Assembly (NCBI RefSeq): GCF_031432215.1
Contig: NZ_JAVKGN010000001.1
Location: 434,001 to 498,000 of the forward strand
Reading direction: 5' to 3'
DNA from: Halodesulfurarchaeum sp. HSR-GB
GTDB lineage: Archaea > Halobacteriota > Halobacteria > Halobacteriales > Halobacteriaceae
Length of the DNA: 64,000 nt
Shown here piece after piece: positions 25,972-34,334 of the stretch (the stretch's first letter is position 1; each line of letters begins with the position of its first letter). Below the pieces are notes generated by a model. That model saw nothing but the letters and a program-made list of their open reading frames with translations, searched no databases and was not told the origin of the DNA. The position numbers were made by a program, and so were the translations under genes.

Positions 25972-28233
25972 ATGAATCAATCGGGAGGGGGAACCCCGAC
26001 ACAAATCTATCCGCTGGTCGGGGACGAGGGGGTGCGGACAGCCCTCGAAGCGGCGGTCGAATCGACGGAGCGGTTTGGGCTCGTCGAACCAGACTCGGAT
26101 CTGGAGGGATCGTTCGACCTGCTGGTGGTCGACGAAACGGAACTTGCGAATCGACGGCCGGAACTCGAAGCAAAACGCGAGGCCGCAGGCTTCGAATCCC
26201 GACCGACGCTCCTGCTCGTCTCCGAGTCACAATCCGGCACACGGAACATCCCCGAGCCGAGATCCGAGCCGATCGACGACGTGCTGGTGCTGCCGATCGA
26301 GCCGAACGAACTCGCCTGGCGACTCGGGAGTCTCTTCCAGTCGGCCGGGAGCCAGGACAAGCAAGAGCACAACGAACTGGGTCGAAGCAGGCAGTACGAG
26401 TACGCCGTCGAGGGGGCGACGGACATGCTCGCAGCGGCCGACACCGAAGGGCGGCTCCTGTTCGCGAACGCGCAGTACCGAGAGTTCCACGGACTCGAAC
26501 GAGGAGCCGTCGCGGGGACGCCACTCCAGTCGGTCCTCGGCGAATCGGACTACACGGAATTGCAGCCGCGGTTCGATCGCGTCCTCCAGGGCGAACGGGT
26601 CCAGTACGGGATGAAACGGGTGCGAGCCGACGGCGAGCGCCGGGCGATCGAGTCCTCGATGTCGCCCATGGAGGACCAGAAAGGCGAGATCGTCGGGGTC
26701 GTTTCGGCCATCCGAGACGTGACCGAACGGCAGGCGAATCTGGACGAGATCAAGCGACTCTCCGAGTACCGGCGGGTCGTCTCGGCGGTCAACCACGAGC
26801 TGGTCAGGGCCGGGCCGGACGAGGAGATCCTGCCCGAGATCGTCGACGTGCTGGCCACTAGTGACCTGTTCGGCTGCACGTTTCTCGCGCTCGTCGAGGG
26901 GAACGAAATCGAGTTCCTCTGCCAGGAAGGCAGCGATATCGCCACCCCCGAGATAGAACGCCTCCACTCCGAGGCCTACATCGAGGCCGTCTTCGAGGCC
27001 GGAACGCTCCGGATGGACGACGTGACACAGCCCCCCTTCCAGCAGCATGAGCCGGACACCGAGTCCCACAGCGGCGTGGCGATCGCGATCAGCCACGACG
27101 ATCGTCGGTATGGCATCCTCACCGTTCACTTTCCGCCGGGCCAGCCCCCCACCGATCGGGAGGTCGACCTGCTCGAAGAGTTGGCCGGGGACCTCGGGCT
27201 GGCCCTCCACGATCAGGAGTTAGAGACGGATCTGGCGACCTTCGAGGAGATCGTCCAGCGCATCGAGGACCCGATCATGCTCCAGGACCGGGCCGGGAAC
27301 TTCCAGGTCATCAACGAGACGCTGACCGAGTACGCCAACATGTCCGCCGAGGCCCTCTATGGACAGGACGAGTTCGCGTTCATGGACGAACAGACGGCCA
27401 CCGAGATCGCACGCCACAAAGCCGAAGTGATCCACGGCAACGAACCACGGACCTACGAGGTCGAGCCGAGCTTTCCGAACCGCGGGAATCGGACCTTCCG
27501 GACGACCCGCTACCCACACTACGACGAGGACGGCGAGATCGACGGCACGGTCGCGATCTGTCGGGACGTGACCGGCATTCGAGAGCGGGAGCGACAGCTC
27601 CAGGTCTTCGACCGGGTGCTACGGCACAACCTGCACAACGAGATGAACGTCGTCCTCGGTCACGCCGAAACCATCGCGAACACGGCCGAGGGCGAGATCG
27701 CGGCCGCCGCCCGTCGGATCGAGGCCGCCGGGGAGACGTTAGTCGAACTCGCCGACAAGGAACGGCAGATCGTCGAACTCCTCGAACGTCGGGAACCACG
27801 GCGGGTCACCGACGTCGGCCAAATCGTCGAGACCGTCGTCGAGAACCTGCGAGCGAACCATCCCACGGCCCGGATCAACCTCGATGTGCCAGCCCAACTG
27901 CGCGCCGTCACGACTCCCTGTATCGAGGACGCCATTCACGAGGTCATCGAGAACGCCATCATCCACACGACGGACCGAACACCCGAAATCGAGGTGCGGG
28001 CGGTTCGGGACGGCAAGCGTGTGACGCTGCGGGTCGCGGACAACGGCCCCGGCATCCCCGAGATGGACCGGCAGGTGCTCGAAGGCGCGGAAATCACGCC
28101 TCTCATACACGGGAGCGGATTGGGACTCTGGCTGGTAAACCACGTCGTCAGCGAATCCCAGGGAACGCTCAACTTCCAGGAGCGAGCGCCACGCGGGAGC
28201 ATCGTCGAAATCACCCTCCCGGGCGCGGAGTGA
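25972..28233 (+). CDS. PAS/GAF sensor histidine kinase
   Basis: A 753-residue soluble kinase without membrane segments. Order: a receiver-like N-terminal domain (about 1-125) in which I do not see a clear phospho-acceptor pattern; PAS (about 135-255); GAF (about 265-420); a second PAS (about 425-545); a HisKA-like dimerisation helix with VLRHNLHNEMNVV, His near 552; and an HATPase domain with HEVIENAIIHT, DNGPGIP and GSGLGLWL. No partner regulator is adjacent, which is common for haloarchaeal kinases. The stimulus is unknown. Confidence 0.92.
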   Translation: MNQSGGGTPTQIYPLVGDEGVRTALEAAVESTERFGLVEPDSDLEGSFDLLVVDETELANRRPELEAKREAAGFESRPTLLLVSESQSGTRNIPEPRSEPIDDVLVLPIEPNELAWRLGSLFQSAGSQDKQEHNELGRSRQYEYAVEGATDMLAAADTEGRLLFANAQYREFHGLERGAVAGTPLQSVLGESDYTELQPRFDRVLQGERVQYGMKRVRADGERRAIESSMSPMEDQKGEIVGVVSAIRDVTERQANLDEIKRLSEYRRVVSAVNHELVRAGPDEEILPEIVDVLATSDLFGCTFLALVEGNEIEFLCQEGSDIATPEIERLHSEAYIEAVFEAGTLRMDDVTQPPFQQHEPDTESHSGVAIAISHDDRRYGILTVHFPPGQPPTDREVDLLEELAGDLGLALHDQELETDLATFEEIVQRIEDPIMLQDRAGNFQVINETLTEYANMSAEALYGQDEFAFMDEQTATEIARHKAEVIHGNEPRTYEVEPSFPNRGNRTFRTTRYPHYDEDGEIDGTVAICRDVTGIRERERQLQVFDRVLRHNLHNEMNVVLGHAETIANTAEGEIAAAARRIEAAGETLVELADKERQIVELLERREPRRVTDVGQIVETVVENLRANHPTARINLDVPAQLRAVTTPCIEDAIHEVIENAIIHTTDRTPEIEVRAVRDGKRVTLRVADNGPGIPEMDRQVLEGAEITPLIHGSGLGLWLVNHVVSESQGTLNFQERAPRGSIVEITLPGAE

Positions 28234-28237
28234 TCGA

Positions 28238-29437
28238 TCACCAGCGTGGAGCCTCTGGAGACTCTTCGGCGAATCGCTCTTTGACCGCCGCACCGCGCTG
28301 ACTCGGGTTTCCGCCACTGGACTTGATGATTTCGAAGGCCGTCATCAGGTCGGTCCGCGAGATGAGGCCGGCCAGTTCGTTGTGGTCGTCGACGACCAGT
28401 AGCCGCCCGATCTTCTCCTGCTGCATGCGTTCGAGGGCCGTCGCCGCGTTCGCGTGCACCTCGACCGAGTGGAGGTCGGTCGTCATCACGTCCGCGACCC
28501 GATGGGCGTCCCGCTCGACGGGATCGATCTGCCGGGCATCCGAAAGAGTCACCACGCCGACGATCTCCTCGCTCCGTTCGACCGGGAAGCCAGTATGACG
28601 CTCGCGGAACATCTTCTCGACGAGGTCGGCCACCGTCGTTTCGGGCTCCACCGTCGAGACCGATTCGGCAGGGGTCATGATGTCCGCCACCGTCACACCC
28701 TCGAACGCCGCCTTGAGCGTGGTCTGCTGGGACTCCCCGGCAGCGCCGATGTAGATGAAAAAGGCGATACCGATGAGGATGATGTTCCCACCGAACAGTC
28801 CGGCGATTCCCATGAGGATCGCCACGCCCTTGCCGACTTCAGCGGCCAGTCGGGTCGCGCGGGCAAACGAACGCTTGCGGGCCAAAAGCGCCCGGAGGAC
28901 CCGACCTCCGTCCATCGGGAAGCCCGGAAGCATGTTGAAGACCGCCAGCGCGATGTTGATCAGCGCCAGGTAGGCCAACAGGAAGAGGAGCACGTCCGGG
29001 CCCATCGGGAGCAACACGAGCACGATCCAGAGGCCCACACCCAGCCCGACACTTACGATCGGGCCGGCGATGGCGATCAGCAGTTCGGTTCGCCAGTCCT
29101 CGGGCTGCTCGGAGAGCTGGGCGATGCCGCCCAGAAACCAGAGCGTGATCGACTCGATCGGAAAGCCATAATGCATCGCCACGAGCGCGTGGCCGAACTC
29201 GTGGAGGAGCACGCCGGCAAAGAGCCCGATGGCGGCTGCCATACCAACGAGCGCGGGCATCGAGCCCGCCGTGAGGACCGCCGCGTCGAGCTCGAGCCCC
29301 CAGAGCTGGTTGAGGAGCGCGACCAGCTCGCCAACCTGCGAGCCGATGAGCCACGCGAAAATCGGCAACACGAGGAGAAACGTGATGTTCAGTTTGACCG
29401 GGATGCCGAAGGCACTCCCAATCTTGAAGCTGCGCAT
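28238..29437 (-). CDS. Site-2 protease family zinc metalloprotease with two CBS domains
   Basis: A 399-residue M50 intramembrane protease. The zinc site is HEFGH (79-83) with the partner Asp in FPMDGGRVLRAL near 175, both in membrane segments. Two CBS domains occupy about 250-375 (VADIMTPAESVSTV, VADVMTTDLHSVEV), probably sensing an adenylate ligand. The TATA-like TATTTAA (29463-29469) is about 29 bases upstream. It is divergent from the cupin and converges with the kinase. Substrate unknown. Confidence 0.93.
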   Translation of the reverse strand: MRSFKIGSAFGIPVKLNITFLLVLPIFAWLIGSQVGELVALLNQLWGLELDAAVLTAGSMPALVGMAAAIGLFAGVLLHEFGHALVAMHYGFPIESITLWFLGGIAQLSEQPEDWRTELLIAIAGPIVSVGLGVGLWIVLVLLPMGPDVLLFLLAYLALINIALAVFNMLPGFPMDGGRVLRALLARKRSFARATRLAAEVGKGVAILMGIAGLFGGNIILIGIAFFIYIGAAGESQQTTLKAAFEGVTVADIMTPAESVSTVEPETTVADLVEKMFRERHTGFPVERSEEIVGVVTLSDARQIDPVERDAHRVADVMTTDLHSVEVHANAATALERMQQEKIGRLLVVDDHNELAGLISRTDLMTAFEIIKSSGGNPSQRGAAVKERFAEESPEAPRW

Positions 29438-29462
29438 ACCCCAGTATTCACGGCGCGTGCGG

Positions 29463-29469
29463 TTAAATA
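29463..29469 (-). promoter_or_regulatory. TATA box of the site-2 protease gene
   Basis: TATTTAA on the minus strand is about 29 bases before the ATG at 29437. The divergent cupin has its own GGTATAGT box at 29478-29485, about 27 bases before 29508, so the two core promoters lie back to back within 25 bases. Confidence 0.55.
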
Positions 29470-29507
29470 CCAATGCTGGTATAGTCCTCGCCGACAAATG
29501 CAGGGCT

Positions 29508-29885
29508 ATGCCGGAACCAGTCATCAGACACCCCGAAGAGATCGAGTACGAACCCCAGTCCGCTGCCGACGGCCTCAAGAAGGGCGTTCTAATCGGTGCG
29601 GCCCAGGACGCCCCCAACTTCCGCATGCGACGGTTCACCCTCGACCCGGGTGAGACCGTCCCGAAGCACACGAACGCGGTCGAACACGAGCAGTACGTCC
29701 TCGAGGGCGAGTACGTCGTCGGTCTGCGCGAGGACGGCACCGACACCGAGTACGAGATCGGACCCGGCGATTCACTCCTGATCCCCGCTGGAACGGTCCA
29801 CTGGTACCGAAACACCGGGGACACCCAGGCCGCGTTCATCTGTGCCGTGCCGAACGGCGAGGACGAGATCCAGCTGGTCGAGTAG
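29508..29885 (+). CDS. Cupin domain protein
   Basis: A 125-residue single cupin. Motif 1 is seen as KHTNAVEHEQYVLEGE (His residues and Glu as metal ligands) and motif 2 as GDSLLIPAGTVHWYRN. Small cupins of this kind bind a metal and may act as isomerases, dioxygenases or sensors; the substrate is unknown. Start chosen at 29508 from the TATA spacing. Confidence 0.87.
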   Translation: MPEPVIRHPEEIEYEPQSAADGLKKGVLIGAAQDAPNFRMRRFTLDPGETVPKHTNAVEHEQYVLEGEYVVGLREDGTDTEYEIGPGDSLLIPAGTVHWYRNTGDTQAAFICAVPNGEDEIQLVE

Positions 29886-29926
29886 AGCCGAGGTGCTGAA
29901 ATACCCCCGACTCCGTAGGCCGGGCC

Positions 29927-31972
29927 GTGTCCCGGCAGGCAACACACGTCGAGACGCTGTTCCTCCACGAACGCCAGGGCGACTACCTCGTGGTCGCCCA
30001 GCGGGACGGCGAGCGGCTGTTCCGGGCGACACTCGACCTGAAGGAAACCGCCGCCGGCCCCCGCCCAGCCCGCTTTCGCATCAAGGGCGACCACGACGAG
30101 GAGCCCCGGGCCCCCGAAGAGTTCGTCGAGATCGCCCGGCGCGCAGAGCGCATTCGCATCTCCCAACAGACCTCCGCCCGCGGACGGGCGGAACTGGAGG
30201 AGATGCTGGACGGCTATCAACTGGACGCCAAGGCCGTCCGAACCTGTCGACTCTGTTCGAATCAGTGGCGTTACTCCCCGATCACCACCGACACCGCGGT
30301 CAAATCCGGGAGCGAGTACATCTGTCGGGAGTGTGCGGTCCGCGAACTGGAGCGTGAACTCTCCTTCTCCGGGGGATTCTCCGGGGCCGCCGAGGCCCGC
30401 CTCGAAGAGCTCCTCTTCGAGGTCGGGGACCTCGATCGGATCGTCGATCTCCTCCAGGGCGAACTCGATCCCGACCTGACGAAGTTCGACGAGATCTCGG
30501 CGACGACCGAGGACATCGAGGACGTGCCGGTCACAGACCTGGATCTGCATCCCGACCTACAGAACATTCTCGAAGGCCGGTTCGACACGCTGCTGCCGGT
30601 ACAGAGCCTGGCCGTCGAAAACGGGTTACTCGGCGGCGAGGACCAGCTCGTGGTCTCGGCGACCGCGACGGGCAAGACCCTCGTGGGCGAGCTGGCCGGC
30701 GTCGACCGGCTGCTCAAAGGGAAGGGAAAGATGCTCTTTCTGGTTCCGCTCGTGGCCCTGGCCAACCAGAAGGAGGAGGACTTCGAGGCCGACTACGGCC
30801 ACCTGGCCGACGTGACGATCCGGGTCGGCGCGAGTCGGATCCGCGAGGACGGCATCGCCTTCGAACCCGACGCGGACATCATCGTCGGCACCTACGAGGG
30901 CATCGACCACGCCCTGCGGACGGGGCGTGACCTGGGCAACATCGGCACCGTCGTCATCGACGAGGTCCACATGCTCCAGGACCCCGAACGGGGCCACCGC
31001 CTCGACGGGCTCATCTCGCGGCTCAAACACTACACCGAGACCCGAGCACGGGGCGCGGGGGACACCCAGTGGATCTACCTCTCGGCGACGGTCGGGAACG
31101 TGGGCAAACTGGGCGAGGTACTGGAGGCGACACCGATCGAGTTCGAGGAGCGCCCAGTCCCGATCGAGCGCCACGTCACCTTCGCCGACAACCAGGAGAA
31201 ACCCCGGATCGAGAACAAACTCGTCCGGCGGGAGTTCGATCACACCTCCTCGATGGGGTATCACGGCCAGACGATCATCTTCACCAACTCCCGGCGGCGC
31301 TGTCACGAGATCAGCCGCCGGCTGGATTACGCCTCCGCGCCCTACCACGCGGGCCTGGATTACGGCAAGCGCAAGCAGGTCGAGCGGGAGTTCGCCGATC
31401 AGGATCTGGCGGCCGTCGTGACCACCGCCGCCCTGGCCGCGGGGGTGGACTTCCCGGCCTCCCAGGTGATCTTCGACTCGCTGGCGATGGGCATCGAGTG
31501 GCTCTCGGTCCAGGAGTTCGAGCAGATGCTCGGCCGGGCGGGCCGCCCCGACTACCACGACCGCGGTCGGGTCTATCTCCTGGTCGAACCCGACGCCGTC
31601 TACCACGGGTCGATGGAGCGCACGGAGGACGAGGTCGCGTTTACCCTCCTCAAAGGCGAGATGGAGGACGTGGTGGCTCACTACGACGCTGACGCCGCCA
31701 TCGCGGAGACGCTGGCGAACGTCACGGTCGGCGGGTCGGCCGCAAAGCGACTCAACGACCGGATGCTCGGGGAGATTCCCACGAAGCAGGCCCTCTCGAA
31801 GCTCATCGAGTACGGGTTCATCGACGGCCTGGAGCCGACCCCGCTGGGTCGGGCGGTCACCACTCACTTCCTCCAGCCCGACGCGGCGTTCACGATCCTG
31901 GATCACGTCCGCAAGGGGACTGACCCCTACGACATCGTCGCGGATCTCGAACTGCTCGACGAGGAAACTTAG
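29927..31972 (+). CDS. Ski2-like DEAD/DEAH-box helicase with N-terminal zinc-binding domain
   Basis: A 681-residue SF2 helicase with a GTG start. An N-terminal beta-rich domain (1-100, likely DUF5814) is followed by a Cys cluster (CRLCSNQW, CRECAVRE, about 106-145). Helicase motifs: SATATGKTLVGE near 243, DEVHMLQDPERG near 345, SATVGN, then FTNSRRRCHEISRR, TTAALAAGVDFPA and QMLGRAGRPDYHDRG. This resembles archaeal Hel308/Ski2 relatives. DNA or RNA unwinding is expected; the pathway is not shown by the context. Confidence 0.9.
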   Translation: MSRQATHVETLFLHERQGDYLVVAQRDGERLFRATLDLKETAAGPRPARFRIKGDHDEEPRAPEEFVEIARRAERIRISQQTSARGRAELEEMLDGYQLDAKAVRTCRLCSNQWRYSPITTDTAVKSGSEYICRECAVRELERELSFSGGFSGAAEARLEELLFEVGDLDRIVDLLQGELDPDLTKFDEISATTEDIEDVPVTDLDLHPDLQNILEGRFDTLLPVQSLAVENGLLGGEDQLVVSATATGKTLVGELAGVDRLLKGKGKMLFLVPLVALANQKEEDFEADYGHLADVTIRVGASRIREDGIAFEPDADIIVGTYEGIDHALRTGRDLGNIGTVVIDEVHMLQDPERGHRLDGLISRLKHYTETRARGAGDTQWIYLSATVGNVGKLGEVLEATPIEFEERPVPIERHVTFADNQEKPRIENKLVRREFDHTSSMGYHGQTIIFTNSRRRCHEISRRLDYASAPYHAGLDYGKRKQVEREFADQDLAAVVTTAALAAGVDFPASQVIFDSLAMGIEWLSVQEFEQMLGRAGRPDYHDRGRVYLLVEPDAVYHGSMERTEDEVAFTLLKGEMEDVVAHYDADAAIAETLANVTVGGSAAKRLNDRMLGEIPTKQALSKLIEYGFIDGLEPTPLGRAVTTHFLQPDAAFTILDHVRKGTDPYDIVADLELLDEET

Positions 31973-32247
31973 AGGAACGCAAGGCCGGCCGCAGCGGGGC
32001 CGAACAGGATCCCGAAGTACGCGAGCAGCAGCACCAAGATTGCCCCGGGAATCCCGCCGATGGCCACGACCAGGACGACGATTGGCGTGATTGCCACCTC
32101 GAACCCGAGGACGCCCGCAACCAGCAGGACCAACAGTCCCAGGACGGCGTTGATGATGAAGGGTTTCAGCGCGCGGAGCACCAGGTAGGCCGCGATCACG
32201 GCGACCGCGACCGCGAGCAGCAAGCCGAGTTCGATGGGAGTCGCCAT
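31969..32247 (-). CDS. BofA-like small membrane protein
   Basis: A 92-residue protein with about three membrane helices, resembling the pro-sigma-K processing inhibitor BofA family (FIINAVLGLLVLL and a Gly-rich end GIPGAILVLLLAYFGI). In bacteria BofA controls an M50 protease; a site-2 protease lies 2.5 kb away, but a link is speculation. It overlaps the helicase stop by four bases and is divergent from tRNA-Pro. Confidence 0.75.
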   Translation of the reverse strand: MATPIELGLLLAVAVAVIAAYLVLRALKPFIINAVLGLLVLLVAGVLGFEVAITPIVVLVVAIGGIPGAILVLLLAYFGILFGPAAAGLAFL

Positions 32248-32371
32248 GGCTCAGTCAAGGTGTCCCGGGGGAAAGTGTCTATCGTCGGTTTGGGCGATTG
32301 GCGCCGAGTTCACCCGATTTTGCCCGGCTGGAGCGAAACCCTCTTTTGGCCACCCGGAGTAATGCGGGCAA

Positions 32372-32444
32372 GGGACCGTAGGGTAGCTTGGTATCCTTCG
32401 AGCTTTGGGTGCTCGTGACCCCGGTTCAAATCCGGGCGGTCCCA
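32372..32444 (+). tRNA. tRNA-Pro (TGG)
   Basis: A 73-base cloverleaf: acceptor GGGACCG/CGGTCCC with discriminator A (32444), anticodon stem CGAGC/GCTCG, loop TTTGGGT giving anticodon TGG, and T arm CCCGG-TTCAAAT-CCGGG. CCA is not encoded, and there is no intron. Its 3' end is repeated downstream in both orientations. Confidence 0.95.
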
Positions 32445-32454
32445 CTTTTCCGAC

Positions 32455-32496
32455 ATCCACCGACGAGGACCGCGTAGCGTGTCCGAAGTCGTGGAT
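32455..32496 (+). ncRNA. Bulged hairpin of the tRNA-Pro cassette
   Basis: ATCCA/TGGAT, a bulged C, CGAC/GTCG, a small internal loop, then GGACCGC-GTA-GCG with a bulged T before GTCC. Size and position match the hairpins of the tRNA-His cassettes, but the sequence and loop differ. Expression is assumed. Confidence 0.45.
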
Positions 32497-32507
32497 TCGC
32501 GGTCGTG

Positions 32508-32533
32508 GTGGGACCATCCCGGATTTGAACCCA
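32508..32533 (+). repeat. Inverted copy of the tRNA-Pro 3' end
   Basis: Complementary to the T arm and acceptor 3' strand of tRNA-Pro, with a short mismatched part (CAT for CGC-like bases). It can pair either with the direct copy at 32566-32589 or with the tRNA itself. Confidence 0.8.
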
Positions 32534-32590
32534 GGAAACCGAGCGAGGGACGAGCGAGGTTTGCGCTGGTTCAAATCCGGGCGGCCCCCG

Positions 32591-32979
32591 TTTCGACGAA
32601 CGCAGTGAGGAGAAACAGGGGCCTCGTCGTGGAGCGAAGCGGAACGACGGCGGTCCCATGGACCTTTTTCATCGTCGGGTGCGCTTCGCGCACCACTCCT
32701 CGAAAAATCTCCACCAAAAAAGCTCGTCGCTCACTGCGTTCGCTCCGAGTGAACCGCCTCGCTCCGCTCGGCGGATGCAACTCCACCCACTTTTCGACGA
32801 ACAAAGTGAGGAGAAACAGAGGCCTCGTCGTGGAGCGAAGCGAAACGACGGCGGTCCCATGGACCTTTTTCATCGTCGGGTGCGCTTCGCGCACCACTCC
32901 TCGAAAAATCTCCACCAAAAAAGCTCGTCGCTCACTCCGTTCGCGACGAGTGAACCGCCTCGCTTCGCTCGGCGGATGC
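32591..32979. repeat. Two-copy tandem repeat, 201-base unit
   Basis: Copy A is 32591-32791 and copy B 32792-32979, nearly identical. Each carries the palindrome GGTCCCATGGACC, a hairpin GTGCGC-TTC-GCGCAC, CCGCC/GGCGG around TCGCTCCGCTC, and the 10-base string GGCGGTCCCA (32649-32658, 32850-32859) that equals the acceptor 3' end of tRNA-Pro. In copy A, CGAACGCAGTGAG (32597-32609) and its complement (32730-32742) form 13-base inverted repeats. Overlapping ORFs on both strands are explained by the repeat and are not called. Confidence 0.85.
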
Positions 32980-33156
32980 TAACTGTTAGCAAATTTTGAT
33001 CCGTTGGCGAGAAGGCGCTGTTGAAATCCCTCGCAACGGACCTCTTCCAACGCCCGTGTTGAGGAAAGACCACGAGTGAAACAGTAGCCAGGCTTTGAGA
33101 CTGATATCTCGTCCAAACCTTGATTACTCCTTGGCGTCAACGCTGTCAACAAAGAG
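32980..33156. other. Intergenic region before vapBC
   Basis: Begins with a palindrome GCTAACTGTTAGC (32978-32990). The rest has lower GC and no convincing gene; a 45-codon open frame on the minus strand has no start in this stretch. It ends in AT-richer sequence (TTGATTACTCC near 33120) that probably contains the vapBC promoter. It closes a gene-free stretch of about 710 bases after tRNA-Pro. Confidence 0.5.
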
Positions 33157-33387
33157 ATGTCACACCAGATCCGCCTTGCCGATGACGTGTACGAACACAT
33201 CAAGGCAAACAAACGCGCCGATGAGTCGTTCAGTGACGCCGTCGAACGCCTAATCGGTGGTCGATCGCTTCGAGATCTCCGTGGCATCTTCGACACGGAG
33301 GAGGTGAACGAAATGCGCGACGCCGTCGAGGCCGCCGACCAGGAAGACCGCGACGAGGTTCGAAACATCACAGACCGGTTCGAATGA
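33157..33387 (+). CDS. vapB: VapB-type antitoxin
   Basis: A 76-residue protein. The N-terminal part (SHQIRLADDVYEHIKANKR) fits the RHH/DUF217-type antitoxins of archaeal VapBC pairs; the C-terminal part is acidic and would bind and inhibit the toxin. The last four bases overlap the toxin start (ATGA). Antitoxin-toxin complexes usually autorepress the promoter. Confidence 0.85.
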   Translation: MSHQIRLADDVYEHIKANKRADESFSDAVERLIGGRSLRDLRGIFDTEEVNEMRDAVEAADQEDRDEVRNITDRFE

Positions 33388-33791
33388 TCGTCGATACCAG
33401 CTTCATCCTCGATATCATCGACGACGAAGCGGCCGCTGTCGAGAAGGCGCGCACGCTCGAAGCCGAAAGCATCCCGCTGGTGATCCCGACGATGACCGTC
33501 CTGGAACTTTACATCGGCGTCGGGAAGGTAGCGAATACGCACGAGGAACGGCAACGAGTCGAAGCGATCCTCGAATCCTATCCGTTGGTTGATCAGACGC
33601 CAAGCATCTCGCGGCGCGCTGGCCGCCTTCTCGGAGAGCGAATGGCCGCCACCAACCAGGGGGACGGACCAGGAATCGGCAAGGGAGATGCAGTGATCGC
33701 TGCCACAGCGATGGAGCGGGACGAGCCAGTCCTCGCTGGCGACGATCACTTCGGGAAAATACCGGGAGTTACTCACGAAACGTATCGGTGA
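33384..33791 (+). CDS. vapC: VapC-type PIN-domain toxin
   Basis: A 135-residue PIN ribonuclease. Likely active-site acids: Asp4 (IVDTSFILD), a Glu in TVLELYIG near 37, and Asp residues in KGDAVIAATA near 100 and GDDHFGKIPG near 117. Family members cleave tRNA or rRNA; its presence beside a tRNA-linked repeat region is noteworthy but not proof of a target. It is coupled to vapB by a 4-base overlap. Confidence 0.9.
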   Translation: MIVDTSFILDIIDDEAAAVEKARTLEAESIPLVIPTMTVLELYIGVGKVANTHEERQRVEAILESYPLVDQTPSISRRAGRLLGERMAATNQGDGPGIGKGDAVIAATAMERDEPVLAGDDHFGKIPGVTHETYR

Positions 33792-33900
33792 CTTCGCGGA
33801 TTGGCTCGGTTTCACCCCTCGTTAAGTGGCACCGCAAATTTCACAGCCACGTCTGAAAAGCCGACGAGAACTAAATACCAGGCCACTCGAAATGCGGACC

Positions 33901-34242
33901 ATGTCCCGCTGGCCCACAGCCCTCTCGGCCGCGAACCCGGCCGTCCACCGGTGGGCCTGGGTCCTCACGCTCTGCTTTTTCCTCGCCGGGGACGTCATCA
34001 CGACGGCCATCGGGATTTCCACCACGGGCGTCACGGAGGTGAACGCCTTTCTGGCGACCCAGATCGCGAGTCACGGCGTTGGGGCAATGTTGCTGTTGAA
34101 GGTGGTGTTACTGAGCGGGAGTTATCTCGTCTGGCGCGTGCTGCCGGACGAACAGGCGATCGCGATTCCAGTCGGGTTCGCGATCGTTGGGGTGGGGGTT
34201 ACGGGGTGGAATTTGGTGGTGCTCATTTCAGCCCCCATATAA
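33901..34242 (+). CDS. Small membrane protein (DUF5658-like)
   Basis: A 113-residue protein with about three membrane segments, including a GDVITTAIGI motif near 30-40 and EVNAFLATQI, resembling small DUF5658-type archaeal membrane proteins. The start at 33901 is set by a CTAAATA box (33871-33877) about 27 bases upstream. Function unknown. Confidence 0.7.
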   Translation: MSRWPTALSAANPAVHRWAWVLTLCFFLAGDVITTAIGISTTGVTEVNAFLATQIASHGVGAMLLLKVVLLSGSYLVWRVLPDEQAIAIPVGFAIVGVGVTGWNLVVLISAPI

Positions 34243-34334
34243 ATTCACAATATTAACTGATTAGTTTAGAAGTAGACCCCTAATAACCTAAAGCAAAAAG
34301 GAACGAGAATTGAGTGATAAAGATCCCCTTAACT

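Larger units (their letters stand above)
32446..32589 (+). repeat. tRNA-Pro cassette (hairpin, inverted and direct tRNA 3' end)
   Basis: Same plan as the tRNA-His cassettes with a 145-base period. A bulged hairpin (32455-32496) comes first. An inverted copy of the tRNA-Pro 3' end follows (32508-32533). The inner stem AAACC/GGTTT encloses a 17-base loop rich in GAGCGA. A direct copy (32566-32589) ends the unit. The direct copy matches the tRNA over GGTTCAAATCCGGGCGG, then carries T to C and A to C changes. Confidence 0.8.

Noticed and set aside
28238-30550. 770-codon minus-strand open frame extending the site-2 protease
   Set aside because: The extension is antisense to the cupin and helicase genes; the ATG at 29437 has a TATA box at the right distance.
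32571-32999. Overlapping open frames on both strands in the 201-base repeat
   Set aside because: They arise from the tandem repeat, have no start context or TATA box, and encode low-complexity Arg/Ser-rich peptides.
33157-33791. Second housekeeping Nob1-like PIN protein
   Set aside because: The PIN protein here has no zinc ribbon and is coupled to an antitoxin, so it is a VapC toxin.
32979-33815. Long minus-strand open frame opposite vapBC, with an intriguing C-terminus
   Set aside because: It runs antisense to two well-supported genes, lacks any recognisable transposase motif and has no promoter; I treat its last 45 codons as intergenic.
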